A model generated the notes under the pieces. That model was not told the DNA's origin. It was given only the letters and a program-made list of their open reading frames with translations, and searched no databases. Shown one piece after another: positions 24,999 through 34,436 of a stretch of DNA of 64,000 nt; position 1 is the stretch's first letter; every line of letters begins with the position of its first letter. The position numbers and the translations under genes were made by a program. The stretch is from contig JAKOVF010000138.1 in the NCBI GenBank assembly GCA_029782225.1, forward strand, positions 1-64,000. Reading direction: 5' to 3'. Origin of the DNA: Chloroflexota bacterium (GTDB taxonomy: Bacteria > Chloroflexota > Anaerolineae > Anaerolineales > Villigracilaceae).

Positions 24999-26225
24999 AT
25001 GAAACTTTACCTGCGCCTTGCATGGCGCAACATCTGGCGGCACAAACGCCGGACTGTCATCATTGTCCTTGCCATGTCATTGACACTGGCATTGATGATG
25101 TTCTATGACGGTCTCATGAATGGCTTTACCGACGCGATCTACGGGAATGCCGTGAAAGTCCTGGGTGGCAACATCCAGGTCCATGCCGAAGGCTACCGTG
25201 CCCAGGCAAATTCCACTCCCCTTTTGCCGTTGGCGGATGCACAAGCTGTGGTCAGTGCCGCAGAGTCCAACCCGATGGTAGTGGCGGCTGCACAACGCAT
25301 TAACACCGGCGGATTGGTCACCAGCCGCGAGGGCGCCTTTGCCGTGGGTATTACCGGCATCGAGCCCGAAAAAGAACTACAAGTTAACATCATCGGTCAA
25401 TATGTGACCGAGGGACGCAACCTCACCAGTAATGATACCGACAGCATTCTGATCGGCAAAGGACTCGCTGATGCGATGAACGTCAAAGTCGGCGACCGCA
25501 TCACGATGGTGGGTCGTTCCCAGCACAAAGAGATGCGTCAGCGCACGATGACTATCGTCGGCATCTATGATCTCGGCATGGCAGATATCGAAAAGCAGAC
25601 CGTGTATATCTCGCTGGGTGAAGCGCAATCGCTCTATGAGATGAAGGCCCCCACTGAGATCTCGATCTTCCTTCAACACCTGGGGCAGGAAGATGAAGTC
25701 ATCAGCAGCCTGAAATCTGGTGTATCGGGTTATGAGATCGAATCGTTCCAGGCGAACTATCCGGATCTCGCCAATGCCATCAATTCCAAAACCGGCGTGA
25801 TGAACATTTTTAGCGTGATCATCATTGCCATTGCGGGCGTGGGCATTCTCAACCTGCTGTTGATGGCGGTCTACGAACGGACACGCGAGATTGGCGTCCT
25901 CGGCGCCATGGGGCTCAAACCAGGACAGATCTCGCTGTTGTTCATCCTCGAAGGAACAATGATCGGTCTGGTTGGCGTTGCCGTAGGGATCGTGCTGGGG
26001 CTAGCACTCAATGGAGCCTTGATGAAAAACGGTCTTGACTTTGGCAACCTCACGCAGGCTGCCAGTTATATGGCCCTGGTCAAGGATAAAGTGTATCCCA
26101 CCTGGGGTGTCGAAAGATTAGCAATGCGGGCATCCATGGTCGCGATCATCTCCGCGCTGGCAGCGCTGATCCCTGCTGTGGAAGCGGGACGCCGCGAGCC
26201 TGCCGAAGCCCTGCATTTTGTATAG
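24999..26225 (+). CDS. ABC exporter permease, FtsX/LolE/MacB type
   Basis: A 408-residue permease with the usual MacB-type layout: N-terminal amphipathic LAWRNIWRHKRRT, a first transmembrane helix, a large extracytoplasmic domain (about 45-270) and three C-terminal helices with the FtsX motif YERTREIGVLGAMG. AAAGGA precedes the ATG. It probably forms a heterodimer with the next gene product. In monoderms such exporters move lipoproteins, peptides, drugs or signals; no substrate can be read here. Confidence 0.92.
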   Translation: MKLYLRLAWRNIWRHKRRTVIIVLAMSLTLALMMFYDGLMNGFTDAIYGNAVKVLGGNIQVHAEGYRAQANSTPLLPLADAQAVVSAAESNPMVVAAAQRINTGGLVTSREGAFAVGITGIEPEKELQVNIIGQYVTEGRNLTSNDTDSILIGKGLADAMNVKVGDRITMVGRSQHKEMRQRTMTIVGIYDLGMADIEKQTVYISLGEAQSLYEMKAPTEISIFLQHLGQEDEVISSLKSGVSGYEIESFQANYPDLANAINSKTGVMNIFSVIIIAIAGVGILNLLLMAVYERTREIGVLGAMGLKPGQISLLFILEGTMIGLVGVAVGIVLGLALNGALMKNGLDFGNLTQAASYMALVKDKVYPTWGVERLAMRASMVAIISALAALIPAVEAGRREPAEALHFV

Positions 26226-26232
26226 GTGTACC

Positions 26233-27450
26233 ATGCTGCAAATTTTCAAAATGGCATTTCGTGATCTTGGTCGCAACCGTCGCCGGAGTTTCTTCTCTGC
26301 GCTGGCAGTGGCGGTCGGGCTTGCTTTGTTGATGCTGCTGTCCTCCGTCATTCAGGGAGAGATGGGCAGCGCTCTGGAGTCAGCCATTCAACTACAAACC
26401 GGACATATCCAAATACGTGCCAAAACGTATGATGAGAACAAATCCAGCCTCAAGTGGGAAGATCTGGTCGAAAATCCGGACCAGATCGCCAGTGACATCG
26501 CCAAGAATAGCGATGTAAAAGCGGCAACACCGCGTCTCTTCGCCAGCGGCTTTCTCTCTACAGGCGATGAATCATCCGGCGTACGGATCTACGGCATCGA
26601 CCCGGGATCCGCAGCAAACGATCCATATCGCGCAGGGATCGTCAGCGGAGATTTCCTGACCGCTGATGACCGCGAAGGATTGCTGATCGGACAACCGGCA
26701 GCCTTGAAACTTCATCTGCAGGCAGGTGACAAAGTGAGCCTTTCGGTCAACACATCCAATGGCGATGTTCTGGAACAGACCTTCACGATACGCGGCATTT
26801 ACTCGACAAACACTTATGGCTTCGATAGCAGTACCGTTCTTTTGCCGTTGGCAAAGGCGCAGGCGATCACACAGACAGAGAACCATGCCAGCACGATCTT
26901 TGTAATCCTCAAGAATACGTCACTTACAGATGAGGCGGTCAAGGCGATCAACGTACCCGGTCTGGAAGTCAAGACGTGGAAAGATCTGAATGCGTTGCTC
27001 ACGGAGTTCGAGTCGCTGGCAAATAGTTACATCGGGTTCTTTTACCTGATCATTCTGGCCATCACCGCCTCGGTGATTATCAACACCCTGATCATGTCTG
27101 TCTATGAACGCACACGCGAGATCGGCATCCTGGCAGCCATCGGTATGAGGGGCGGCCGCATCATGGGATTGTTCCTGTCGGAATCCCTCCTGCTGGCGAT
27201 TGGCGGTGTACTCATGGGATTGGTCCTGGGTGTGTTATCCGTCTACCTGTTCAATATCAAAGGCTTTTACATCGGCAATATGGGGTTGAACGGTATGTTG
27301 GTCTCCGATACGATCCGAGCCCGGTTGACTGTCGATAAGACAATCAGCGTCACGATCATGACCTTTGTTGCCACAATACTCTCCGGGCTCTACCCGGCCT
27401 GGATGGCTTCGCGGATGGAACCCGTCGCAGCCCTGCGTGCAGAAAAATAA
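26233..27450 (+). CDS. Second ABC exporter permease, FtsX/LolE/MacB type
   Basis: A 405-residue paralogue of the preceding permease with the same arrangement (FRDLGRNRRRS, helix, extracytoplasmic domain, three helices, YERTREIGILAAIG). The ATG at 26233 is used; a GTG at 26218 inside the preceding gene is less likely. The gap to the first permease is seven bases. Two non-identical permeases with one ATPase recall the LolCDE arrangement. Confidence 0.92.
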   Translation: MLQIFKMAFRDLGRNRRRSFFSALAVAVGLALLMLLSSVIQGEMGSALESAIQLQTGHIQIRAKTYDENKSSLKWEDLVENPDQIASDIAKNSDVKAATPRLFASGFLSTGDESSGVRIYGIDPGSAANDPYRAGIVSGDFLTADDREGLLIGQPAALKLHLQAGDKVSLSVNTSNGDVLEQTFTIRGIYSTNTYGFDSSTVLLPLAKAQAITQTENHASTIFVILKNTSLTDEAVKAINVPGLEVKTWKDLNALLTEFESLANSYIGFFYLIILAITASVIINTLIMSVYERTREIGILAAIGMRGGRIMGLFLSESLLLAIGGVLMGLVLGVLSVYLFNIKGFYIGNMGLNGMLVSDTIRARLTVDKTISVTIMTFVATILSGLYPAWMASRMEPVAALRAEK

Positions 27451-27480
27451 ACGCGGAGTAAGGTCCGCGAGGAGAACAAA

Positions 27481-28164
27481 ATGGAAGTTGTAAAAATTGA
27501 AAATGTGGCTCGTTCATATCAAGTTGGGAAAGTAGAGACACAGGCATTGCGCGGTGTCAACCTTTCCATTGAAAGTGGTGAATTCACGGCGTTGGTCGGA
27601 CCCTCAGGTTCGGGCAAGACCACACTTTTACAGATGATTGGATGTCTCGATCAGCCAACGTCAGGAAATGTGTGCATCAACGGGAAGGATGTCACGCGGC
27701 TCAACCGCAATCAACGCGCGGATATGCGTCGCGGGACCATTGGCTTCATCTTCCAATTCTTTGCATTGATCCCCACGCTGACTGCGTATGAAAACGTGGA
27801 GATGCCGCTTTTGCTCAATGGGCATTCTCCCAAAGAACGCAGAGATCGCGTGATGGAATTGCTCCAGGCCGTGGATCTGGTGGAACGCGCCAACAACCGT
27901 CCCGATCAACTCAGTGGTGGACAGCAGCAACGCGTCGCCGTCGCCCGAGCGCTGGCCCCCAAACCGACGCTGATCTTAGCTGACGAGCCCACTGCCAATC
28001 TTGATACGACGAACGGCAAACAGGTCATGGACATCATGAAGAAACTCAATAAAGAGACTGGCGTCACATTTGTCTTTGCCACGCATGATCCGCGCGTCAT
28101 CAGTTATGCAGATCGTGTGGTGACCCTCCAAGATGGCTTGATCACAAAGGACAGCAGGAGCTAA
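27481..28164 (+). CDS. ABC exporter ATP-binding protein, LolD/MacB type
   Basis: A 227-residue ATPase with Walker [11 protein letters not shown]-loop [21 protein letters not shown] (the typical MacB/LolD Q-loop region), signature [15 protein letters not shown], Walker [12 protein letters not shown] and H-loop ATHD. GCGAGGAGAA precedes the ATG by a few bases. It energises the two permeases before it. Confidence 0.95.
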   Translation: MEVVKIENVARSYQVGKVETQALRGVNLSIESGEFTALVGPSGSGKTTLLQMIGCLDQPTSGNVCINGKDVTRLNRNQRADMRRGTIGFIFQFFALIPTLTAYENVEMPLLLNGHSPKERRDRVMELLQAVDLVERANNRPDQLSGGQQQRVAVARALAPKPTLILADEPTANLDTTNGKQVMDIMKKLNKETGVTFVFATHDPRVISYADRVVTLQDGLITKDSRS

Positions 28165-28249
28165 TGTCATTGCTGCAGCGGGATCCCGAAAAACATCGGG
28201 GCAGGCAGACACCCTCCTCACAATGCCATGTAACCTGGAGAAAATCAAC

Positions 28250-29044
28250 ATGAAAAAATCTTTACCCGTCCTTGTTTTGCTTTTGGCAGTAATCCTCACA
28301 GCGTGTGGTCGAACCCCTAAAACGGAAGCCACCCCAACAGTCCAACCGGATGCGACATCTTCAAGCGGAAGTTCGGCGCCAGGCACTGTTGCTGCATCTG
28401 CACAAGTTGTCCCCGTTCAGAAGGCGCAATTGAGCTTTCCTTTGACAGGCATCGTGAAGACTGTCGAGGTCAAGGCCGGGGACGAAGTGAAAGCCGGGCA
28501 GACTTTGGTCACACTGGATACAACCATCCTTGAAGCACAGGTCAAACAGGCCGAGGCCAACCTGGCCGCGACTCAGACACAGCTCCAGTATCTGAAACGT
28601 GTCGGCACAGATGCAGAACATCTCGCCTCCGCACAGGCGGACATTGACCGCTCACAGGCCGCCCTGGATGCTGTCAACGCGACCCTGGCACAAGCTACAC
28701 TGACGGCTCCTTTTGACGGGACCATTGCAGCAGTGAGTATCTCTACGGCCGAGACGGTTGTGCCCGGACAAATCGTTATCACCCTGGGCGATTTGACTCA
28801 TTTTCAAATCGAAACCACGGATTTGAGTGAGCGCGATGTGCCGAATGTTCAAATTGGGCAGGCTGCTAAAGTCTCCATTGATGCCCTGAATCAGCAGTTT
28901 ACCGGTAAAGTGACCGATATCGCTCGGGTTTCATCTACAGTCGGCGGAGACGTGGTTTACAAAGTAACCATTGAATTGGACACGCAGCCGCAGGGCTTGC
29001 TCTGGGGCATGAGCAGCGACGTGGAAATCCCAACCGGGCAATAG
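28250..29044 (+). CDS. Membrane-fusion lipoprotein of the ABC exporter
   Basis: A 264-residue HlyD/RND-type adaptor. The ATG at 28250 follows CTGGAG; the signal peptide ends in lipobox ILTAC. Next come a T/P-rich linker, the lipoyl-like half AQLSFPLTGIVKTVEVKAGDEVKAGQTLVTLD, a helical hairpin of about 60 residues and the second lipoyl half ATLTAPFDGTIAAVS, followed by a beta-barrel domain. It anchors outside the membrane and presumably passes substrate from the permeases outward. Confidence 0.92.
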   Translation: MKKSLPVLVLLLAVILTACGRTPKTEATPTVQPDATSSSGSSAPGTVAASAQVVPVQKAQLSFPLTGIVKTVEVKAGDEVKAGQTLVTLDTTILEAQVKQAEANLAATQTQLQYLKRVGTDAEHLASAQADIDRSQAALDAVNATLAQATLTAPFDGTIAAVSISTAETVVPGQIVITLGDLTHFQIETTDLSERDVPNVQIGQAAKVSIDALNQQFTGKVTDIARVSSTVGGDVVYKVTIELDTQPQGLLWGMSSDVEIPTGQ

Positions 29045-29065
29045 CGCGGACTCAGGAGTGAAGAG

Positions 29066-29851
29066 ATGAAACAATTCCTTCGGTCGATGCTGGCGATTAG
29101 CCTGGCATTGATCCTCGCACTAACCATACGGCCCAATCCGGCAGACGCCCAGACAGCAGGGATTGTGACCGCATCAGCTGTTGTCGTTCCCGCGCAATCA
29201 TCCGAGATGGGCTTCCTCCTCTCAGGGCCGGTCAAAGAGGTAGACGTCAAGGAAGGCGATTCAGTAGAAGCTGGTCAAACCCTGATCGTGCTGGGCACAC
29301 CCGAACTAAATTACTCGGTCGCGGCCGCGGAAGCGGCTCTGAAATCCGCACAGGCAGATGCTGAGCTGCAAAAGTTTGCGCATAAGGTCTGGAATGGAAA
29401 TAAATTCATTTATCTCAGCGGCCCGCGCGAACTGCGTCAGATCGCCGATGATAAAGTCCAGCAGGCACAGGCCGCTTTGGAAATTGCTCAGGCTACACTC
29501 GCTCAGGGCACACTGATCGCCCCCTATGATGGGACCGTGGTAAAGATCGACGTAGTGCCGGGCGAGCTTGTCCGGCCCACTCAAGCTGCCATTACGATCG
29601 GCACGCTGGACCAGATGCAGATCGAAACTACTGATCTGAGCGAACGCGATATTACAAAGGTGGCAATCGGTCAACCTGCTTTGATCTCGGTCAAAGCCTT
29701 AAATCAGGATTTCAAAGGCAAAGTCATTGGAATTTCGCCTATGGCAGAAACAGTAGGCGGGGATGTTGTTTACAAGGTCACACTTGAACTGGATGAACAA
29801 CCTGCTGGCCTCCTGTGGGGCATGACCGCTGAGGTGCAAATCAGCGAGTAG
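29066..29851 (+). CDS. Second membrane-fusion protein of the ABC exporter
   Basis: A 261-residue paralogue of the previous gene product; both share the stretches IETTDLSERD and VGGDVVYKVT. It has a cleavable or anchoring N-terminal signal (ISLALILALTIRP) instead of a lipobox. The helical hairpin insert is shorter and contains an unusual aromatic segment (HKVWNGNKFIYLSGPREL). It starts 21 bases after the lipoprotein gene and is the last gene of the exporter operon. Confidence 0.9.
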   Translation: MKQFLRSMLAISLALILALTIRPNPADAQTAGIVTASAVVVPAQSSEMGFLLSGPVKEVDVKEGDSVEAGQTLIVLGTPELNYSVAAAEAALKSAQADAELQKFAHKVWNGNKFIYLSGPRELRQIADDKVQQAQAALEIAQATLAQGTLIAPYDGTVVKIDVVPGELVRPTQAAITIGTLDQMQIETTDLSERDITKVAIGQPALISVKALNQDFKGKVIGISPMAETVGGDVVYKVTLELDEQPAGLLWGMTAEVQISE

Positions 29852-29876
29852 TAGTAAAGACACAATATGTATATGC

Positions 29877-29917
29877 AGACAGGTAAGCAGGGTTAATTGC
29901 TTACCTGTCTTTTATTT
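29877..29917 (+). terminator. Terminator of the exporter operon
   Basis: AGACAGGTAAGCA (29877-29889) pairs perfectly with TGCTTACCTGTCT (29898-29910), followed by TTTATTT. Confidence 0.85.
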
Positions 29918-29944
29918 ACCGTATACTTAAACCAAGGAGAACTC

Positions 29945-31330
29945 ATGACCACAATCACTGTCATTGGCGCCGGAAGCGCTTCATTTGGCGAGAATACACT
30001 ATCCGCCTTGCTGCATGCAGAAAAATTGAGAGGTTCGGTACTTCGACTGGTGGATCGCAACGCTCAGACTTTGGATATCATCCAACGGCTTGCCGACCGA
30101 CTCAACCAGGAATGGGACGCAGGTTTCCAGATCACTGCGCACACCCATCACAGGGAAGCTCTTGAGGGCGCAGAGTTCGTTGTCTCCGCGATCGAGGTAG
30201 GTCCACGTGAGGAATTGTGGAAGTCCGATTACGAATTGACGCTTAAACATGGCGTGCACCAACCATACGGTGAAAATGGCGGACCCGGAGGGTTTGCACA
30301 CGCCGCACGCAACATCGGGCCTGTGATGGAAATCGTTCATGACATGGAACAGCTCTGCCCTGACGCATGGTTCATCAATTTCACAAATCCCATGATCCGG
30401 ATTTGCGATGCGGTCAATCGCCACAGCAGAATCAAAGTGGTTGGACTGTGCCACCAGATCTATGCAGGCTATACCATGGTCGGCGTGGCACTGGCAAAAG
30501 ATCTCGGCATCGAGGTCCCGCAGGGTTTGGAAGGCTTGCATGCCGATGTGATGCAGCATCCGCTTCAACATAGGGTGAGGGAACAAATCGTTCCTCTGGT
30601 AGATATTCGTGCCGCGGGCATTAATCACTTCTCGTGGATTCTCTCGGTTCATGACAGGCGGACAGGCGAGGACCTGTATCCACTCCTGAGAAGGCGATTC
30701 TTTGAGCTTGATCCCGGCTTCGAGCCGCTCACCCGCCGCGTCTTTCAGGACTTTGGTCTGCTTCCAGTGCCCGGAGATACTCACCTTTGTGAATATCTCC
30801 CCTGGTTGAGCGATCCCGAGACGAAACCGTGGGAGAAGTTCAATATCCGTCTATATGATTGGGAAATGATGGCGGGTCTGCGTGACTTCAGCCTGGATCG
30901 ATTAAGTGAAATGGCAAATTGCCGCATGAGTATTGATAGTCTGCTCGACACAGATTCCGAGGGCGCGGTGGAAATGATCGAAAACATCGCCTGCGCAGGG
31001 ACTCATTATCATCTCGCCGCGAATCTCCCCAACGCAGGGCAAATTGCCAATCTACCTTACGGTGCCATCGTCGAGACTCCGGTGATCGTCGATGGCGCGG
31101 GGATTCATCCTGTCCAAATGGGAGCATTACCGGAAGCGATTGCAGAATTGAATCACCGCGAGCTGGTGGCCGCACAATTGTGCGTTGACGCGGCCGTTGA
31201 AGGAAATTACGAGAAGGCATTGCAATGTCTGCTGCTGGATCCAATGATCAGAGATATGCAGACAGCAAAAAATATTCTGGATGATTATCTAGCCGCGTAC
31301 AAAACATATCTCCCTCAATTCTGGAAGTAA
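29945..31330 (+). CDS. GH4-family glycosidase (alpha-galactosidase/alpha-glucuronidase-like)
   Basis: A 461-residue NAD+- and metal-dependent glycosidase. The Rossmann glycine motif is VIGAGSASFG at 6-15; the family-specific NFTNP lies at 145-149, the metal-binding Cys169-His170 in GLCHQ, and GINHFSW carries the second metal histidine. GH4 enzymes cleave by oxidation and elimination at the glycosidic carbon; substrates in the family include alpha-galactosides, alpha-glucuronides and 6-phospho-glycosides. CAAGGAG lies five bases before the ATG at 29945. It stands alone between two strong terminators. Confidence 0.9.
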   Translation: MTTITVIGAGSASFGENTLSALLHAEKLRGSVLRLVDRNAQTLDIIQRLADRLNQEWDAGFQITAHTHHREALEGAEFVVSAIEVGPREELWKSDYELTLKHGVHQPYGENGGPGGFAHAARNIGPVMEIVHDMEQLCPDAWFINFTNPMIRICDAVNRHSRIKVVGLCHQIYAGYTMVGVALAKDLGIEVPQGLEGLHADVMQHPLQHRVREQIVPLVDIRAAGINHFSWILSVHDRRTGEDLYPLLRRRFFELDPGFEPLTRRVFQDFGLLPVPGDTHLCEYLPWLSDPETKPWEKFNIRLYDWEMMAGLRDFSLDRLSEMANCRMSIDSLLDTDSEGAVEMIENIACAGTHYHLAANLPNAGQIANLPYGAIVETPVIVDGAGIHPVQMGALPEAIAELNHRELVAAQLCVDAAVEGNYEKALQCLLLDPMIRDMQTAKNILDDYLAAYKTYLPQFWK

Positions 31331-31353
31331 ACGTCCTAAGAAAATCATCACCA

Positions 31354-31389
31354 AATCAAAAGATGGACAGTGTTGTCCATCTTTTGATT
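31354..31389 (+). terminator. Terminator-like hairpin after the GH4 gene
   Basis: AATCAAAAGATGGACA (31354-31369) pairs perfectly with TGTCCATCTTTTGATT (31374-31389), a 16-bp stem with a four-base loop. It can work in both directions. Confidence 0.8.
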
Positions 31390-31653
31390 CTTAAGAACGT
31401 TAAAGACCTTAACGACCTTAATGACAATCTATCAATTCGTATATGAATATCTTTCAAATATTTTAAGCTAAATATATCTTCAAAAACCTTTACATAAATC
31501 AATATTCATATACAATAAATACATTGATAATGGTTTTATGCGCATTAACTGAATCAATAACAACATAAAATCATTCCTTATGATGATTGATCAAAGATGA
31601 ATCATCAAACATAACGATAATGTAAAAAGGAAACACATTACAAAGGAAACATC
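31390..31653. other. AT-rich leader region before the ATP-grasp gene
   Basis: About 260 bases, far AT-richer than the surroundings, with no gene seen. It includes a 12-bp inverted repeat (GTATATGAATAT at 31439-31450 and ATATTCATATAC at 31502-31513) and, at about 31577-31605, near-inverted copies of TGATGATTGAT/ATGAATCATCA. The last bases before the ATG contain AAAGGAAACATC, a plausible ribosome site. It may hold the promoter and a temperature- or protein-sensitive control site, or be foreign DNA. Confidence 0.5.
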
Positions 31654-32673
31654 ATGTATATATGTGCGTTGACCAGCATACCAGACGCAGATGATATTCC
31701 ATACGACCCCTCACCATACATGAAGGGTTACAAGTGGAAACAACATCTCGTTCAACCAGATCATGTTGAAAGACAAATCCTTGATCTGATGGACGAAGGC
31801 ATTGAAGTCTTCATCAATCTGTGTGATGGCACACCGGATGATCCCTTGTCAGGTATCGGTCTTGTGTATGCACTCGAAAAACTCGGTGCAGCATTTACAG
31901 GTGCGGATTCAAAATTCTTCGATCCCACACGCGATGAGATGAAGAATGCTGCACGCCATGTTTCTGTCCCCACACCGAACTGGATGTTTATCAGCCGTGT
32001 GGAAGACATCGATAAAGTGACGAAGAAGTTGGCCTTTCCCATGCTGGTCAAGCCGCCGCATGGATATGCAAGTGTGGGCATACGCCGTGAATCACGCGTC
32101 GAGAACGCCGACCAGCTAAAAGTCCAGCTTGAGGCTGGAATCACCGAGTTTGGCCGCGTGCTCGTCGAGGAGTTCATCGTCGGGCGCGAATTCACCTGCC
32201 TGATTGCGGAGAATCCAGAAGACACGGAAAAACCGATCACTTTCAAGCCGGTCGAGTTCATCTTCCCCAAGGGTGAATCGTTCAAGCATTACAATATGAA
32301 GTGGGTCGAATACGAAAAGATGTCCGTGGCACCAGTCACCGACCCGCGCATTGAAAAGACGCTGCGCGAACAGACGACGCGCGTGTTCAAGGAATTGGGC
32401 GGCAATGGATATGCCCGCTGCGATTACCGCATGGACACCAGCGGCAAGCTTTACATGCTGGAAATCAATCCGAATTGTGGCATCTTCTACCCGCCCACCG
32501 AACCAGGCTCTGCGGACTTCTCGCTCCTGAATGACCCGGCCTACAACCATACCAAGTTCATGAAGCTGATTATCCGCGCAGGACAGAAGCGACAGGCTCG
32601 AATGGCAGCCGAAAAACTGCTCAAGCGCCCGTCACGCAAGCGCATCGAGGTCGAAGAGATGGCCTATTCATAG
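31654..32673 (+). CDS. ATP-grasp ligase, D-Ala-D-Ala-ligase-like
   Basis: A 339-residue enzyme with the ATP-grasp fold. Residues 1-90 resemble the Ddl N-terminal domain (EVFINLCDGTPDDPLSGIGLVYALEKLGAAFTG). The central domain has PMLVKPPHGYASVGI (ATP-binding lysine and glycine loop) and VLVEEFIVGREFTCLIA; the C-terminal part has the metal-binding GYARCDYRMD and LEINPNCGI. ATP-grasp ligases couple a carboxylate to an amine or thiol with ATP. A separate, ordinary ddl is in the dcw cluster (49487-50605), so this is unlikely to be the housekeeping enzyme; it may make another dipeptide or a peptide amide. It stands alone behind an AT-rich leader and before a terminator. Confidence 0.85.
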   Translation: MYICALTSIPDADDIPYDPSPYMKGYKWKQHLVQPDHVERQILDLMDEGIEVFINLCDGTPDDPLSGIGLVYALEKLGAAFTGADSKFFDPTRDEMKNAARHVSVPTPNWMFISRVEDIDKVTKKLAFPMLVKPPHGYASVGIRRESRVENADQLKVQLEAGITEFGRVLVEEFIVGREFTCLIAENPEDTEKPITFKPVEFIFPKGESFKHYNMKWVEYEKMSVAPVTDPRIEKTLREQTTRVFKELGGNGYARCDYRMDTSGKLYMLEINPNCGIFYPPTEPGSADFSLLNDPAYNHTKFMKLIIRAGQKRQARMAAEKLLKRPSRKRIEVEEMAYS

Positions 32674-32692
32674 GCAGCAATTTGCGAGAGTT

Positions 32693-32729
32693 CAAGGGAC
32701 ATGGATATCCATGTCCCTTGTTTTTTTTT
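32693..32729 (+). terminator. Strong intrinsic terminator after the ATP-grasp gene
   Basis: The 28-base perfect palindrome 32693-32720, made of CAAGGGACATGGAT and its complement, is followed by nine T residues. Confidence 0.95.
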
Positions 32730-32795
32730 ATGGGCCGGAGTCGTTCGAGGGCAGGACAGATTTGGCGTTAAAATAACCTCCCAACTCAGGAGAAG

Positions 32796-34412
32796 ATGCA
32801 AGTCAACCGGCTTCCATACTCTACGAAACAAACTGTGACCAACCAGGAACTTCTGGAAAAATTCGAACCCGTCCTGCGCTTTGCCAGGAGCGAACGCTTC
32901 TTTCCGATGGCAGTGGAGCCCTACCTGGAAAAATGTCACATCTTCCCCAGCGGACCGCAAGGCGTGATCGGCTTGCTTTCTCATTTAAATGAACCTCTCC
33001 CCGAGCAAATTGGGAAACTCCAGGGCGAACAATATTTCCTGCGGTTTGTCAACGATCCGCTGGCAGATGTCGACGCATGGGTCTGGCTGGCTGTTCTCTC
33101 GGCAATCGGTGTGGCGGGAGGCTGGTTCCTCCTGAGATGGACAGGTGTCGAGCTCGCAGTGATCGGTGCTCTCACTGCCGCGTTGATCATGTTCATGCTC
33201 GCCTCGCCAATCCGCCTGCGCATTCTGCCGGCAGCCCTGGCGGCATTGTTTTTTGCCGCTCTCGAAGCAGCTCCGATCTGGTTCTTTCTCCGCCCCAGTC
33301 GATACGTCAGCATTACAGTTGAATACCTTGTCCTTTTCCCCCTTTACCTGGTCATTCTTTTCTATCTATCCATCCGCACCATGAAGTTCATCCTGGATTA
33401 CGTCATCCCGGAGGGACCTGGCTTGCTCATGGATATACTCTCCCATGCCACAGAAAAGATTGCGGGGGAAGCCTATGCTCAATATGAAAAGATCCTTGAA
33501 ACAAACCCTCAGCCGGTTTACTACGGGCGGGTGGTGGACGAAAAGGATGACGGCAATGACTGGAAGATCCTGCAATATCATTTCTTCTACGCGTTCAATG
33601 ATTGGCGTCTCGCGGCAAATGGCATGAATCACCATGAAGGGGATTGGGAAATGGTCGCAGTCTATCTCAAGAACGATCAACCCTATGCCGTTCTTTTCTC
33701 ACAACACGGGAGCGGGAATATCGAGAAATGGGCAAATGTGCGTAAGGCCCTCGATAAACAAGACAATGAGACAACTCATCCAGTCGTCTATGTGGCGCTT
33801 GGATCTCATGCGAACTACAGCAAGCCGGAAGTTATCCGCTCGCCCGAGCTCTATAAACAGGGACTGGTGCAACGCGTCGCTTACTGGATCGACGGCCTGA
33901 TCCAATATCTTTTCCTTCTCATCAACCCGAGCCAAAAAGCGCGTCAGATTGCGCTGAAAGAGCTGACTGCACAGGGGACACATTTCCTCTCGGAAGATGC
34001 CTTTATTTATTTGCGCGATGAAGAGGATCATTATATTGTAAGCCTTCCAATGGAGATTGCCTCCGGTGATGGATTCCGCGTCGGTTTTCAGGGAGATAAT
34101 CTGCGCGAGGGGGTCATCAAATCGAGCAGTTTTCTCAAACGGGTGCGGTCCGATCGTAAGACAACGCGGCCTCCCATCAAGGAATGGCGAAGCGTCCTTT
34201 TGGAACCGGAACCGGAATGGATTCAGTACAAAGGTCTGTGGGGAGTTAGAAGCTGGCTTGAAAACGAATCGGGGCCGCCCGGGCCGAGATGGGATCGCCC
34301 TGAAAAGAATCTACCGGCAGCAGAACGGATGCGCTGGGCGAAACCGCTGGAGTGGCTCGCGGCATTGGAAAGTAATGAACTTCGCAAAAATTCCGAACAA
34401 TCATTCACCTGA
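32796..34412 (+). CDS. Membrane protein with Vps62-like domain
   Basis: A 538-residue protein. The N-terminal 90 residues are soluble; four or five transmembrane segments lie between about 85 and 205. The C-terminal domain carries the Vps62-family pattern: WKILQYHFFYAFND, NHHEGDWEMVAVYL with the histidine-acid cluster, PVVYVALGSHANY and the terminal WIQYKGLWGVRSW with GPPGPRW. Vps62-like domains have an unclear role in bacteria; in fungi the name comes from vacuolar sorting mutants. AGGAGA precedes the ATG. The next gene begins 25 bases on, so the two are probably one operon. Confidence 0.75.
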   Translation: MQVNRLPYSTKQTVTNQELLEKFEPVLRFARSERFFPMAVEPYLEKCHIFPSGPQGVIGLLSHLNEPLPEQIGKLQGEQYFLRFVNDPLADVDAWVWLAVLSAIGVAGGWFLLRWTGVELAVIGALTAALIMFMLASPIRLRILPAALAALFFAALEAAPIWFFLRPSRYVSITVEYLVLFPLYLVILFYLSIRTMKFILDYVIPEGPGLLMDILSHATEKIAGEAYAQYEKILETNPQPVYYGRVVDEKDDGNDWKILQYHFFYAFNDWRLAANGMNHHEGDWEMVAVYLKNDQPYAVLFSQHGSGNIEKWANVRKALDKQDNETTHPVVYVALGSHANYSKPEVIRSPELYKQGLVQRVAYWIDGLIQYLFLLINPSQKARQIALKELTAQGTHFLSEDAFIYLRDEEDHYIVSLPMEIASGDGFRVGFQGDNLREGVIKSSSFLKRVRSDRKTTRPPIKEWRSVLLEPEPEWIQYKGLWGVRSWLENESGPPGPRWDRPEKNLPAAERMRWAKPLEWLAALESNELRKNSEQSFT

Positions 34413-34436
34413 ATTCGGCACAGCAAGGAGGTTACC

